DNA of 64,000 nt from Spisula solida (Eukaryota > Mollusca > Bivalvia > Venerida > Mactridae): positions 7,006,001-7,070,000 of the forward strand of contig OX365948.1 of NCBI GenBank assembly GCA_947247005.1, read 5' to 3'. A program made the translations under genes and the position numbers. Positions 13,311 through 25,255 of this stretch are shown here, one piece after another. Under the pieces are notes generated by a model, which was given only the letters and a program-made list of their open reading frames with translations, made no database searches and was not told the DNA's origin. Within the stretch, counting starts at the first letter, position 1, and every line of letters begins with the position of its first letter.

Positions 13311-13559
13311 AATATTTAATAATCTGCAAACCGAACGTTTGTATCAGCATATTTATTTCCAGTAGTACCTATTCATTTATGACTAGTTTCAAAGCTAAAG
13401 TCTATTGACTTCCGGCATGTACTTCAACATACAAGTTATGTCTTTCTTTTATCTTGGGAAATGATTGGAACCTTCTTTGATTGTTCTGGTCTACTTAATG
13501 ATTCTGGTTGCTGGTTGGTTCGCGCCCTAGTTTGTGTGCATCCAATATGGGCTGATCGG

Positions 13560-15952
13560 AAGTCAGTTGCACTAAAAGAAAGTTTATACCCGATATGAAA
13601 TGGCAAAGCCAATGTTGTATTGCAAACACTTTACCTTAGTGTAAGGTATTTCATTGAATTATAATGGTAAAATGCATTTCTGATAATCAAAAATATATCA
13701 CTTCTGAATTTGGATAATTCGCACCGGATTTCTACGTCGCATCGACTTTAAGTTTCGTATCAATGTAATTGGACTATACATCACTGAATATCGTGTAATT
13801 ATTTCGATGTTACTATGAATATTGTCAACCTCTTGAACACTCGAGTGACCAGGAACTTTTGAACAATTGATTCAATATTATAGTCCTCCATGAATCTCTT
13901 GAGGCAAAAGACATAACTGAGTTTTTGTTCTGGGAAACACATGAATCCGACCATAAAATGAATGAATTTATTTTTGTATAAACACGTTTAATGTCTTTGA
14001 GGATCGTTATTATTGCACTAGCAATATCATTTGCTCCTCTTCATTTAAAGCTGCATGCCAAATACAGTTATAAGCACAACCATCTATTGAATAATGTGAT
14101 GTGAGGTTATATGTAGACAATTTCCGTTTATAGAAGTTGCTCACATTCGATTTAGGCAAGAGAATTACATTTTCTAAATCGAATGACACAACTGCAAGGT
14201 CCTCTTTATCACTCTTTCTATCTTCATCGCGTTCAGTTTTGGTCAAAAGCTTATTGTCAGTATGTTTACGGTACTTTTCAAGTGATTCATTACTTGTTTG
14301 ATTTTCGGCTGTAGCGACTTTAATTTCTTCACATAGGTCACATCTGTCTTTTTTCGGTTTATGAAAATCAATATTATATTCACCCGTAAATACCTTATTA
14401 TACATGTTGCGTTTCAATGGAGTTTTTCGAATATGTTCACAGTACGTGTACTGGTACATTTCATACATTTTTGTTAAAGATAAACTTGGTTCAAGGAATT
14501 CTTTAGAACATGACGATCTACAATAAAGGGAAGGGACCCTTTGAAATGAACCAATATGTCTTCTGATGATATCTATATCTTCTTCCCGTTTTCTTTGTTT
14601 CGTTCCTTTACCTCGCATATCCTTGAACTGGTTTCCATCTGCCTTTTCTACTTTTTCATAGTATCTCCTAATTCGATTATCTGAAATATTCAATACTTCG
14701 AGATAGAAATATTTGCAAACTGGAATCTGTTCAGTGGATCTATAGAAGAAGTAATCATATGTAAATGTTTTTCTGTTGTTTTAGCATTATATCCAAGTTT
14801 GCCACTATCGCAAAGTGACCAAAAATCTCGATGTATACATTCAAATTGCTCTTTGGAAAACTTCTGCGCACATTTTTTTGCGACAACTTCCTTGACAGTT
14901 CTTTTTCAGTGTTACGCGTTTCTTCTGAAACTCTTTTCCATTTGATGATTTGTATTCTTCTCCACCCTGTAGTCTTCGCTTTCTGACGGTTTTCTTCCAT
15001 AATGATTGTTCTCTTACACGTTTTCTTCACGTTTCGCATTAACATCTTCATCGTCTTCGTTATCTTGTTGAATACCATGCCGCACATTATCATGTTCAAT
15101 CATATTCACATTATCATGTTCAACCAAATTCACATTATCATGTTCAACCACTTTCACATTATCATGTTCAACCAAATTCACATTATCGTGTTCAACCAAA
15201 TTCACATTATCATGTTCAACCACATTCACATTATCATGTTCAACCAAATTCACATTATCATGTTCAACCACATTCACATTATCTTGTTCATTCACGTATG
15301 CATTACCTTGTTCATTCACATATGCATTACCTTGTTCAATCAAATCATCATAAATTTGTTCAATCACATTTCCAGAACTTTGATCACACACTTTAGTTGT
15401 ATAAAACTGGATTTCAGTATTTTCACTGAAATTATCACTAGTGTAGTCATTTTTTGTTCTATCATTTATCATGTCACTTATATTGTCATATCCTGTAGTA
15501 ATATTTAGACATGTTGCTACACTGTTATTGTTGCAATCTAAACGTTTATTTTGTGATTGAAGTTCTGGTCCATTGCAGTTCTCATTTATTGTGTCACAAG
15601 TTTTGTCAAAATACGTAGACGTCGAGGCTTCATTGTATAAAACTCCAGTTGCGTTTTCACTGTCTACTGTATTCTTATATGCAACAATATCAAGTCCATT
15701 GTGTGCTTTATCTAAGTTCATGTAAACATTAATACTGTTTTCAGACACCATACAGAGGTTCTGACCATTCAATTCCTCTAGAAATGATACTGGCAAAATA
15801 TTACTGTCATACACGTGCATAGGTACGACATCACTGGCATCATCCTGAACATTTTCTTTTGTATCATCAGCAACATCATTGTCCATATCATTTAGCATTG
15901 TCAACACCTGGCTGACACTGAATTTACTCATCATTACCAATATGGTATTCAA
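13560..15952 (-). pseudogene. Transposase pseudogene (DD(D/E)-type, cut-and-paste)
   Basis: Successive minus-strand frames give one continuous protein similarity pattern. It starts with an acidic N-terminal region (15952-15050), followed by a basic stretch with GEEYKSSNGKEF (about 14960). Next comes EQFECIHRDFWSL and GYNAKTT (about 14850-14770), then LNISDNRIRRYY and CDLCEE (14010-14693). The putative first catalytic Asp lies in SFDLENVILLP (about 14175), a second in LWSDSCVSQNKN (about 13935), and a GHSS..EVDNIHSNIE segment near 13840. I know this layout from animal transposases usually left unnamed; the superfamily is uncertain. At least five frame breaks (near 15045, 14850, 14725, 14040 and 13890) make it non-functional. 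The 3' limit is approximate. Confidence 0.75.
15085..15350 (-). repeat. 30-bp coding minisatellite in the transposase N-terminal region
   Basis: About a dozen copies of a 30-bp unit (plus strand CACATTATCATGTTCAACCA) keep one open frame on the minus strand and encode a 10-residue repeat around VEHDNVNLVE. The open frame on the plus strand over the same units is an artefact of the repeat. Confidence 0.85.
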
Positions 15953-16050
15953 TTGATGTTATATATATGTTATACTAAGTAAACAGGAATAAAGCAGTCA
16001 ATGTTTATTTTCCATTTCAAGGTGTCAAATGTCTTCAGGTTAAAGTCTGC

Positions 16051-16757
16051 TTACGTTTGTACGTGTATCTTTATTGTGGTATCCAGGAAACAGTCGACAA
16101 TGTGATACTTAAAACTATTTTGGTCAACATCATTTTCCAGTGCAATATGTAATGACATACCGTTAACATGCCCCTGTACATTTTTCAGAATATTTCTACA
16201 GTGATCCATATCTAGTTTTACACCACATGCGTCAAGTATATATACAGGCTTATTAAAGCACACTTGTATAAGAGTAGTTTTTGTAATTCTTGGGAAACTT
16301 AAGTAAACTTTTTCCAAGTTAAAGCAGTCAAATAAAACATAGAAATCTTCATCAACGAGGAGACTGCAACCACTGAGGTCTATGACTCGAACATTTGGTG
16401 CATTATATAACCAGCAAAGGGTCGAAATAGGGGATTCACTGATATTTACATGGTCCAAATGCGCAAAGGTAGATGAAGAAAAAACTTTGTCTATTTCTGG
16501 TGTGTTACAATTCAACACTGCACATGCACATCAACAGATCAAAAATCCTCACTGAATGCGATAGGATGTTTTCCAGATGACTTTTATTCAGTTCAAGTTG
16601 TCCTGGAAAGTCGAAATGGCGCCAAAGTATTGAGTACTTTTTAATCACATCATTGAACTTATGACACACTCTATTCACAGACTGGAGAAGGTGTAGTAGA
16701 TCAATGTATATGAAAACATGCAGTATCAGTTCATCTGGAACCACGTCGAAATTCAGC
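16051..16757 (-). pseudogene. F-box/LRR-like gene fragment, frameshifted
   Basis: The exon starts after a good acceptor (TTTTTTCAG, boundary 16758/16757). It reads a typical F-box motif, VVPDELILHVFIYIDLLHLL, followed by VCHKFN and LWRHFDF. Family knowledge: F-box proteins bind Skp1 in SCF ubiquitin ligases and use LRRs to bind substrates. After about 75 residues the frame closes near 16505 and continues in another frame as leucine-rich repeats (VRVIDLSGCSLL, ILDACGVKLD) to a stop at 16051. The shift lies in a TGTGCATGTGCA microrepeat, so an assembly or replication slip is possible. The fragment shares strand and element with the transposase pseudogene, which suggests capture of a host exon. 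Any 5' exon beyond 17120 is not recognised. Confidence 0.65.
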
Positions 16758-17834
16758 CTGAAAAAAGAAGAATGATTTCACTTGGACATAGTTATGATGC
16801 AAAATGTTAATGTTTATGTAATTTATTATATGAAGAGCACAAACTGCGACAAAGTAATGAAAGCGATTAGTAATCACGGGCTCCCGGTGGGCAGGCAGGC
16901 AGGCGACCGAGAAGTGGTCCCTACATTTCGCAGATACTGTGTAACAGGCGACAAAAATCACGTAAAGGTAGACACGGCTAGATTGAGTGGTAATGGAAAA
17001 TACATCATCCCGTATTGGCACATCATTCAATGCTACAAATACAATTTTCAAAGTCGAAGCCTGGAAGGAATTTTTGTCATTCTGTCGAAGCCTAGAAGCC
17101 TGAAATGAATAATTGGACATTTTGCCGAAGCCTAGACAACATATTCAACATTTTTGCTGATTATTTGAAGAAAAATTTGAGATTGTATGGAAGCATGCAA
17201 GAAAACTAATAACATTCTGCAGAAGCCTGGAGAGACGTTCTGTTCAAACTTAAAAATAAATATCTACCTTTTGCCATTTTTAAGGCAATGAATAAATGAA
17301 GAATAAATTTATTACATTAAACATTAAAAATATATACCAGAAAATATTGATAAGTTAAGAATTAGACCAAATTTAGTTTTTTTGTATCCGAAAATTTACA
17401 TCCGAAATAGGTTCAAAATCACCATGCATGAAAACTTATACTTAGGGCAATAGAAGTTTAAATATACAGTAAACAATGGCTTATTAATAAAAATAAAAAC
17501 GTGTTAACACTTACATGATATGAAATAAATGTACTACATAGCTTCCACAACGATTGTTTCAAAGAAATGTCCTGCAGTAAACATGATCTGGATCCAGGAT
17601 GGCCGAAAAATACAACGCTGTGATTGGTTTAATTCTTACATCGCTCTGGAAATGAAATGGAGGCCATAAAACTGACTTACGTCATTATGGTGCTAAAATT
17701 AAACCCATTTATAGACGTTCTACAGGAACACTTGTTGTCTCATCACGTAGAGCTTGACGAGCTGAAAAAAATGATATCAAACACGCCATTTTTTTCCAAA
17801 AATCGACTTGCGTCACTCTGGAAATAGGGCGGCG
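16758..17834. other. Non-coding right end of the 6-kb element
   Basis: This region holds the presumed intron upstream of the F-box exon, a GGCAGGCAGGCAGGCG microrepeat near 16890, and three copies of a CATTCTG(T/C)(C/A)GAAGCCT motif (17080, 17120, 17215). No gene is seen. Confidence 0.45.
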
Positions 17835-18124
17835 ATTATTATTTACGCCATATATAGTATGACTAATATTTTCTACATAACTGACTGAAATAGTTGTTAT
17901 AATTTTTAACCCGGGATGTTAAATCCACGAAATTTAAATTTAATATAATCTGTATTAACATCATCATATAATTTTTACAGATACACCTGCGGTCATTCTC
18001 GCAGGAAATTCAGAATTATAAGAAACTAGAAACGTTTAATACAGTTTTTAGAACAACTCGTTATAATTTAGTTGACCCTTAAATACAAGTATAGTAGTCA
18101 TGTTTTTAAGATATAGAGATCATG

Positions 18125-18370
18125 TTTGTATACAGGATTATTCATATGCAAATGTCCCCACCAGCCAGACATTGGTGCATGAAAGGTTTTTTAAGGTTAA
18201 TTCATCCAATAGACTGCCGGTGGGCACATTATGAGAGACCATGCTTTGCAGCTTGTATATGTAGGGTTATTTATATACAAGTGTGTCCACCAGCGACCAA
18301 TAGGTGAATGAAAGGTTTTACTGTTAATTCATCCAATAGACTGCCGGTCGGCACTTTGCGTATGAAAAGG
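18125..18370. repeat. Two direct copies of a ~120-bp repeat
   Basis: Both copies contain TTCATCCAATAGACTGCCGG and a CCACCAG core with GAATGAAAGG or GCATGAAAGG. The sequence on either side (17835-19255) is AT-rich and I see no gene in it. Confidence 0.7.
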
Positions 18371-19255
18371 TGACCTTTCCTATACAGACCCTGTATATTA
18401 CATAACACTGATTGCGAATCCAGACTGGATACGGTATGTTTTAATACGGGATTGTTGAACATTATAATATCATGTTGAATACACGGGCTTGATTTTTATA
18501 TGCAATTAAAGTTATGAATTTAACTTGACAGAAACACGTTATGTATAAACTCTATTCCTGAATATACTGTTATTATTATAAAAATACTATTAAATCATAT
18601 ATCGTTATGTAAAAATGTTGACAATTTGCACACTCTGTTCTCTCTCATCATCATCTGTATAATAACGAGTAAAGACAATACCATAGTATTCGTAATTTTA
18701 GTGAGTCGTACATCATAATCGGGATAGATTACTTTCCCCGATGCTTAAATTTTTGCGAACACTGATTTTTTACACTGATTAAAATTTATTCGTAAAATAA
18801 AAAGTATTGCTCTGCCCTGAGTGGCGTTTTAATTTTTATTTGGATAATAATACTTTGTAAATTTTTGATTACTTGACTTAAAAATGTATATAAAAAGGCG
18901 GTTTTTACAACTCAGACATATTCTAAACTCAGAACCACGTTAAACAGCCATTATCATACAATCAAACATTTTCCTCGTATTAACATCGCTGAAAATGTGA
19001 AAATGCACATCTGCGTGAACTTTTCGACTTGAATTGACATGAATGTCATGCTACCTCGGAATATATTGGTCCAGTTTTTAATTATAGCATGTCATATGTT
19101 CCCTTATTGTGGACCTTTTACTAGTGTACAGTTAATTTCATAACCCACGAAATATAGGCGATATACATGTCATCATACAAACGCATACATGTAATTAAGT
19201 ATTTTTCCCCATATACATAGTATTAACACACACAATCAACGAAGTCTTAATCATA

Positions 19256-20274
19256 CGAGGGGTGATCGCGAAGTTCGTATAATTTGCTTATACATTATTT
19301 ATTTTTAGTTAAATATTGATGAAACTTCACTATCAGGATGATCAATATGATTGAAGTTGAAATATAGAACGGAATAAAAATCTACCAACTTATGCGACAA
19401 TTAATGATTCCCACGGCAACGCTACTAAACGTGGTTGCCGCACACCAATATGGCTGCATTTTTCATCTTTCGTTCTCCTGAAATAATGCCGTTTTTTAAG
19501 TATTTTGTGAGACTAAAATTCACACAAATATAACACATCATACGTCAACGGCATGGGGTCATTTCCATAAAATATATTGTTGTTTACTACATCCGCTATC
19601 AAATTAGCACTGTGTTTATCTGAACAGATAATGAAACGGAAACAACGTCATGACGTCAATTGGTGCGCGTTACAGAATGTTGCGTGGGAATATGAAAAAA
19701 CACTGACTGAAACCAATGAAAATATGAACATGTGCGATAATTTAAAAGCGTATATTCCGGCAGTTACCAACAAACAACACATACGATTCAAAGTGCACAG
19801 AAGATCGATTGAAGTCAACAATAGAGAAAGGTTGCCGTCGACAGGGATTCCGTGTTTACGTTAAAAGTGCGAGGAATCATCCTAAAAGACAGGCGTAAAA
19901 CCATTAGACTGACAGTCAGCGTGCTCGAGAAATTTCCTTTAACTATGTATGGGTTCTGTTCGTAAGAGTAAGGTATGCCGAAAATCAGACATTCGTAGAC
20001 TTGTGTTGTAACTTCGTGGGGAAAGTGCTCCATACATTGGACCTACAATGCGTTTGACGTTATGTGACTTCGTTTATTTTTCTGGTGTGCGGCGTCTATG
20101 CATAGTGACTGTTTAGGATTCGTCGTAACTATGTAACTGTTTGATGTATTTTTCTCATTTTTATAAGAGAATTTGATAATGCATAGACGATTGTGATGGT
20201 ATTATTTATTATTCATTATGAGCAAAATAACACGATTGACAACAAAATTACACGAACTTCCCGATCAACCCTCG
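19256..20274. mobile_element. TA-flanked mariner-like non-autonomous element, 1.02 kb
   Basis: Inverted termini of about 32 bp (CGAGGGGTGATCGCGAAG on the left against CGAGGGTTGATCGGGAAG on the right) sit inside TA dinucleotides (19254-19255 and 20275-20276). A TA target and CGAGGG-type ends fit the Tc1/mariner superfamily. An open frame at 19577-19864 (plus) has no transposase motifs that I can see, and the element is shorter than an autonomous mariner. Confidence 0.7.
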
Positions 20275-22157
20275 TACATGTCCTAAAACTCAATTATTCT
20301 ATAAAGACAGAGACAAGTACCTGATAAAGATTAAACTTCACAAGTATATTATGTCAAAAATATAAATGAAGAATAGAAAAAGTGTATTTAAAATTCAAAA
20401 GGCCACACGGCCCACGAGAACATCAACATGCCATACACAATTTATACAATAACACAACAAAATGACACTATTTAGCAACATAAATTCAAAAGATTGAGTG
20501 TGTGTACACGCACAATTAAAGATGTGACAATAGAGTAATAATAAACAAGATAGAAAGATGAAGTGGTTAGAGAGTGGGATGGCATATCACGGACGGGATG
20601 TGGGTATTGAAAAGACGAAGAACGAAATATGCATAGCAACGTTAGAAGAACATCGGTGAATTATACTAAAGCTACAGAACAGAAAGAAAAAGGTTGAGTG
20701 TATAGGGCATACAGAGCAAGAGTGTTATATTTAAGCGGAGAAAGATGCATAGTCCGTTTAGAAATCGCAATACACGACATGAATAAATGAGAGTCATAAT
20801 TTTTTTATATATAAAGACAAATCAACATATTAGCATTTCTTGAAAACATATATATAAAACAAACATACACACAGTCGTTATACATAATAATATAGGTATT
20901 TATTAAATGCTAACTGATGAGATATGGAGTTCTATCAGTGAAATAAAACCTATATCAGTCACTGGTTATCACCTACAATGTGACTGATATAAGCTCCGCC
21001 CCCTCACAGGGACTACTTTAATTTACCAAAATCTCAACACTAAAATGTCTGTAACTTTTTTATTACTGAACGGAAACATGTCATGTGGGGTTTTTTATTC
21101 TTAGTTAGACCATTTCCTACTTAATGCAAAATTCTCAAAAAAGTCGTTTTCACCTATTCATCATAATCCAAGATGGCGGATTTTGAAGTGAAAAATATGA
21201 ATGGAATAACATATTCATACGTAGCCTAACCACAGTAGTAATTTGGCATAAATAGTACCAGTTTTGACACCATAAAAGCATTAAATAAATAGAACATTTG
21301 ATTGTTTTGATTGAATATGGTTAATATATCATCTTGTAGTGATAAAATTTTAATATTTTCACTCGCGCTACGCGCTCTTGAAAATATTGAATTTTATCAC
21401 TACACGATGAGATATAAACCATATTCAATCAAAACAAACAAATATCCTCTATGTAGTAGCCTCTTCACAAGTATATTATGTCAAAAATATAAAATGTGTA
21501 GGGTAATAAAATTATTGCTGTGAGAGCAAAAACCCCTCAGGTAATTTATATGGATTAATTAGACTCAGACTACCCGCGGAGTTTGCACAGCGTGATTACG
21601 CAATCAAGATAAGACGGTCAGATTAAAACTGGTATACTAGCCACAAATAAGGAAGATAACTGTTGCTACTTGTTAATTAAAGAAAATGGGAATATTGTCG
21701 TGAAACAAAACGTTGGACATGTCATAAAAGGCGCCTTGAGATGCAGATCCTTACGACCTTCTAATTCTAAGCCAGCGATTTATACGAATATACATTCGTT
21801 GTTATGGTTGGATGCATATACTCGTAAATGTATGTATAGTAATATGTATACCTTCAATTTAGCATAATTATTTTTGTTAAAAACATGTTGCCGACTTGAA
21901 AAATCGAATTGGTTTTGACATGGTTACACACTGAGGATTTTAATTTCAGCTACCCAATTTACATTAATTAACCTAGAATTTTGGTTTTCGTATTCTAGGA
22001 TGGTAACTGTTTGTGGTGGAAAAATGTGGTCATTGACTAATTTATTCCATATAGTAACCCAGCGGTTTCGTCTCATTTCGTGGTTAGCTTTGCCCGTTTA
22101 TTATGGAATGATTTATCTTTGTATACATTTATATAACATGTTTTGAATGTATAATTT
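20275..22157. other. Non-coding interval with hairpins and a split direct repeat
   Basis: A 31-bp direct repeat (CTTCACAAGTATATTATGTC and following) occurs at 20336-20366 and again at 21464-21494, suggesting the 1.1 kb between is a unit or that one copy was transposed. A small hairpin uses TATCAGTCAC/GTGACTGATA (20953-20992). No credible exon is visible. Confidence 0.5.
21296..21443. repeat. Long hairpin, ~65-bp arms
   Basis: 21296-21361 and 21379-21443 are near-complementary (TTTTGATTGAATATGG facing CCATATTCAATCAAAA). The short loop is GC-rich (CTCGCGCTACGCGCTC), unlike the AT-rich arms. The shape fits a foldback MITE. Confidence 0.75.
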
Positions 22158-23188
22158 TTGTCGAGCCCGCTTGCGGTCGCCACTTTTAGCGTGCGTGCGT
22201 GCGATTTTGTCCGGACCATAACTTTGTCATGCTTTGACTAATCTTGCTTATATTTGGCATGAATGTTCACCTCCATAAGGGGGAGTGTCATGACCAACCG
22301 CAAGATCCTATCTCAAAGGTCAAGGTCACAGTTGGAGGTCAAATTGAAGCTTGTCCGGACCATAACTTTATCATGCATCGACCAATTGTTTTCATAGTTG
22401 GCATGAATGTTCGCCTTCATGAGGCGGAGTGTCATGCCCATCCCCTAGTTTCCTATCTCAAAGGTCAAGGTCACAGTTGGAGGTCAAAGGTCAAATTGAG
22501 CTTGTCCGGACCATAACGTTGTCATACATTGACCAATCTTTCTTGTATTAGGCATAAATGTTAACCTCCATGAGGCAGAGTGTCATGACAAACACCCAGG
22601 TTCTTATTTCAAAGGTCAAGGTCACAATTCGAGGTCAAAGGTCAAATTGAAAGCTTGTCCGGAGCCTAACTTTGTCATACATTGACCGATCTTTGTTATA
22701 TTTGGCATGAATATTAACTTCATGCGGCGAAGTGCCATGCCCAACCCCCAGTTTCCTATCTCAAAGGTTAAGGTCACGGTTCAAGGTCAAAGGTCAAAGG
22801 TCAAATTAAAGCTTGTCCGGACCATAACCTGGTCATACATTGATCAATCTTTCTTATATTTAGCATGAATGTTAACCTCCAAGAGGCTGAGTATCATGCC
22901 CAAACCCTAGGTTCCTATCTCAAAGGTCCAGGTCACAGTTTGAGGTCAAAGGTCAAATTGAAACTTGTCCGGAGCCTAACTTTGTCATACATTCACCACT
23001 GTTTCTTATATTTGGCATGAATGTTCGCCTTCATGAGGCGGAGTGCCATGCCTAACCCCCAGTGTCCTATCTCAAAGGTCAATGTCACAGTTTGAGGTCA
23101 AAGGTCACAGTTGGAGGTCAAGTGTCAAATTGAAGGCTTATTTAAGTTGTAGCCTTTTTTCAACGTGCGCCGAAGCTCGACATAATTT
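22158..23188. repeat. Satellite, six ~155-bp monomers rich in AGGTCA half-sites
   Basis: Monomers begin GTCCGGACCATAAC near 22210, 22355, 22505, 22660, 22815 and 22967. They continue through GGCATGAATGTT..CCTCCATGAGG and end in CTCAAAGGTCAAGGTCACAG. The array is bounded by TTGTCGAGC on the left and GCTCGAC on the right, with ATAATTT outside both, so the array may lie inside a transposed unit. Several monomers carry AGGTCAAAGGTCA, the form of a DR1 nuclear-receptor site. There is no ORF. Confidence 0.85.
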
Positions 23189-23322
23189 GCCTGAGGGCAT
23201 GACTTTCTAGTTATAATTATATATTACTATCTGTGTGAAATGTGATATGGTATCAGTTAGTGTATACATATTACGATTGTAATTGAATTGTATATAAAGT
23301 CTGTAAGATTGTATAATAAACA

Positions 23323-23930
23323 TGAGCCAGTCTCCAGGAAAACCAGCTATTTTGACAAAAATATTGACTTTAAGATTTTCCATAGTATTACAGGATAATG
23401 TTAAATTAGCAAATTACAAAAGAAATTAAGCTAATATCTTGAGTTTTAAGGAAGTTACAGCTGTTTTTGTAGAGTCCCTATTCGGAGCTTTTTGTGTGAC
23501 TACACAAACGTCATTCAAACGTTATTCGACGTAACTGAAATAAGTATTTCATTATTACACCATTTGATCAATTCTTGATATAAACTGTTCAAAATAGTAC
23601 CAAATTCTATAATTATGTTTCACTTTTCAAAATATATATCAAAATCGAAATTATGTGCATGCAGAGAAAGGCTACTTCTGTTTTAAACTACTAAATCCTC
23701 GTTTTTTGTCAATCGGAGTACTTTTTTGAAATGGGTCACCATAGCAACGAAGTAGGTGCTTTCGACATAAGTCATAGGAAAATTTAAAGCTTAGGTATAG
23801 TACTATATGGGTCAATTACTTAAAAGAGAATCAATAGATATGTATTTTTGCTTATTTTAGAGCTTTATCAAACTCTTGTTACATATAGTACATAATGTCA
23901 TAATAGCAGGTTTTCCTGGAGACTGACTCA
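23323..23930. mobile_element. 608-bp MITE with ~35-bp TIRs
   Basis: TGAGCCAGTCTCCAGGAAAA at the left end is mirrored by TTTTCCTGGAGACTGACTCA at the right end, and the inverted similarity continues through the AGC(T/A)ATT region. CA precedes the left end and follows the right end. The interior is AT-rich without an ORF. Confidence 0.75.
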
Positions 23931-24463
23931 CATGTATTGGCGCATCATTTGTCTGCATGTCTTTATCACGCACATTGTCTTTATGCAATGCCTTAACAAT
24001 GTATGTGTATTTATGTTTATGTGTTATTGTTTCATGCATGCTAATGTGATGTACTTATATGTTAATTGTCATGATTGTGTACATTATCTGATTGCCCATT
24101 TATGTATGTACATTTGTAATTATAATGTCTTAAAATTCTTTCCGGCACTGGAGGAAATAAAGATCATATTTTGTAAATGTTTTGTGAGAGTGCTTAAACA
24201 TGTTATAACACATTTTGTAGTCGAGTTTGCATTGTCACTGCATACAATTTAAACTCTAAACCATGACACAACATGGAGTAAAACAACGTTACAAACTTAC
24301 ATTGACATTAAGCGGTCAAAATAACAACAAATGTCATATTTAACATATAAATCACATTATTTATAAGAATCATATAGACACGGTATTTGTTTTAATTAGG
24401 AATCGATTTAAACACCACTTATAACGGGAACTTAAGTTACAACAAATAAATATCGATTGGTAC

Positions 24464-24896
24464 AACTCTAACGCGATGAATTGCTGTACAAAAACAAACA
24501 CAGAATTGCCTTCTGTATATTTTTGTTATGGATTAAAATCAAGGACCGTAACATTTGCCTATGAAAGCATTCAAACATTTGGCACAACATATAAAGTTTG
24601 CATGCTCCTAAATATTCAGAACCGATAGATATAGCGGATTGTGTGTTTGTTTTTGTACTGCAATTTATCTCGTTGAAGTTATATAACTCTAGCGCAATAC
24701 AAAAACAAACACAAACTCCGATATAATACATGTATATATTTATCGTTTCTGAATATTTAGGTGCATGCAAACTTTATGTACTGTGCCAAATGTTTAAATG
24801 CTTTCATAGGCAAATGTTACCGTTCTTGATTTTAATTCATTACAAAAATTAGACAATATTGTGTTTGTTTTTGTACTGCAATTAATCGTTAGAGTT
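24464..24896. mobile_element. Foldback element with four mutually inverted segments
   Basis: The outer arms 24464-24636 and 24725-24896 are inverted copies that begin AACTCTAACG, with shared ATTTGCCTATGAAAGCAT. Between them two inner segments (24640-24725) carry the same TACAAAAACAAACACA motif in opposite orientations. The whole 433 bp can fold on itself. No target duplication is evident. Confidence 0.75.
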
Positions 24897-25176
24897 TTTT
24901 TATATCGTCATTGACAGAATGAACGATAATCCATCTTCCATTAGCAATTAATTTCAAATTATAAAATACTTAAGATTGTTGATTACTACTCTGCCTCTTG
25001 CACTAGAAAATTTATTTGACTTATGGACACGATTAAAACATTTAATGTGATATGTCGGAAAACAGCGATGTCAGGCTTTGATTTATAAACGTTGCTTTTT
25101 CACTCTATTTAGAGTGACGATTTTATCATAATTGCAGTTTTTAAAGTAACTAGTTCGGAAACAGCTAGCGAATGAA

Positions 25177-25255
25177 ATGGAAACAATGCGAGCGTTCATT
25201 GGATTAGGGTTATTTCTAAGTCATCTCGGCATTGCTGACACACAATTTCTAAGCG
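25177..25255 (+). CDS. Exon 1 of the secreted protein gene (signal peptide)
   Basis: Encodes 26 residues and the first base of codon 27. The donor is G|GTATGT. An ATG at 25172 lies in another frame and gives no secretory leader. Confidence 0.75.

Larger units (their letters stand above)
11781..17834 (-). mobile_element. 6-kb TIR DNA transposon with decayed transposase and F-box fragment
   Basis: The ends share a ~24-bp inverted repeat with the core CTATTTCCAGAGTGACG, read inward from 11788 and from 17827. A few outer bases also match (CGTCGCA against CGCCGCC). Between them lie a transposase pseudogene and an F-box/LRR-like gene fragment, both on the minus strand. A partial second copy of the right terminal motif occurs near 17640 (TCGCTCTGGAAATG). 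No target duplication is visible. The left end abuts the 11.2-kb composite directly. 11.8-13.5 kb is otherwise AT-rich without genes. Confidence 0.6.

Noticed and set aside
15002..15508. Plus-strand open frame of 168 codons rich in Ile, Phe and His
   Set aside because: It lies over the 30-bp minisatellite whose minus strand encodes the acidic repeat; a repeat with a length divisible by three keeps several frames open. No start context or homology.
19577..19864. Host gene or transposase ORF of 95 codons
   Set aside because: It lies inside the TA-flanked TIR element, has no DDE motifs or splice sites, and looks like chance coding.
23932..24252. Cys-rich hydrophobic ORF of 106 codons
   Set aside because: Composition reflects TGT/CAT-rich AT sequence; no signal, domain or splice support.
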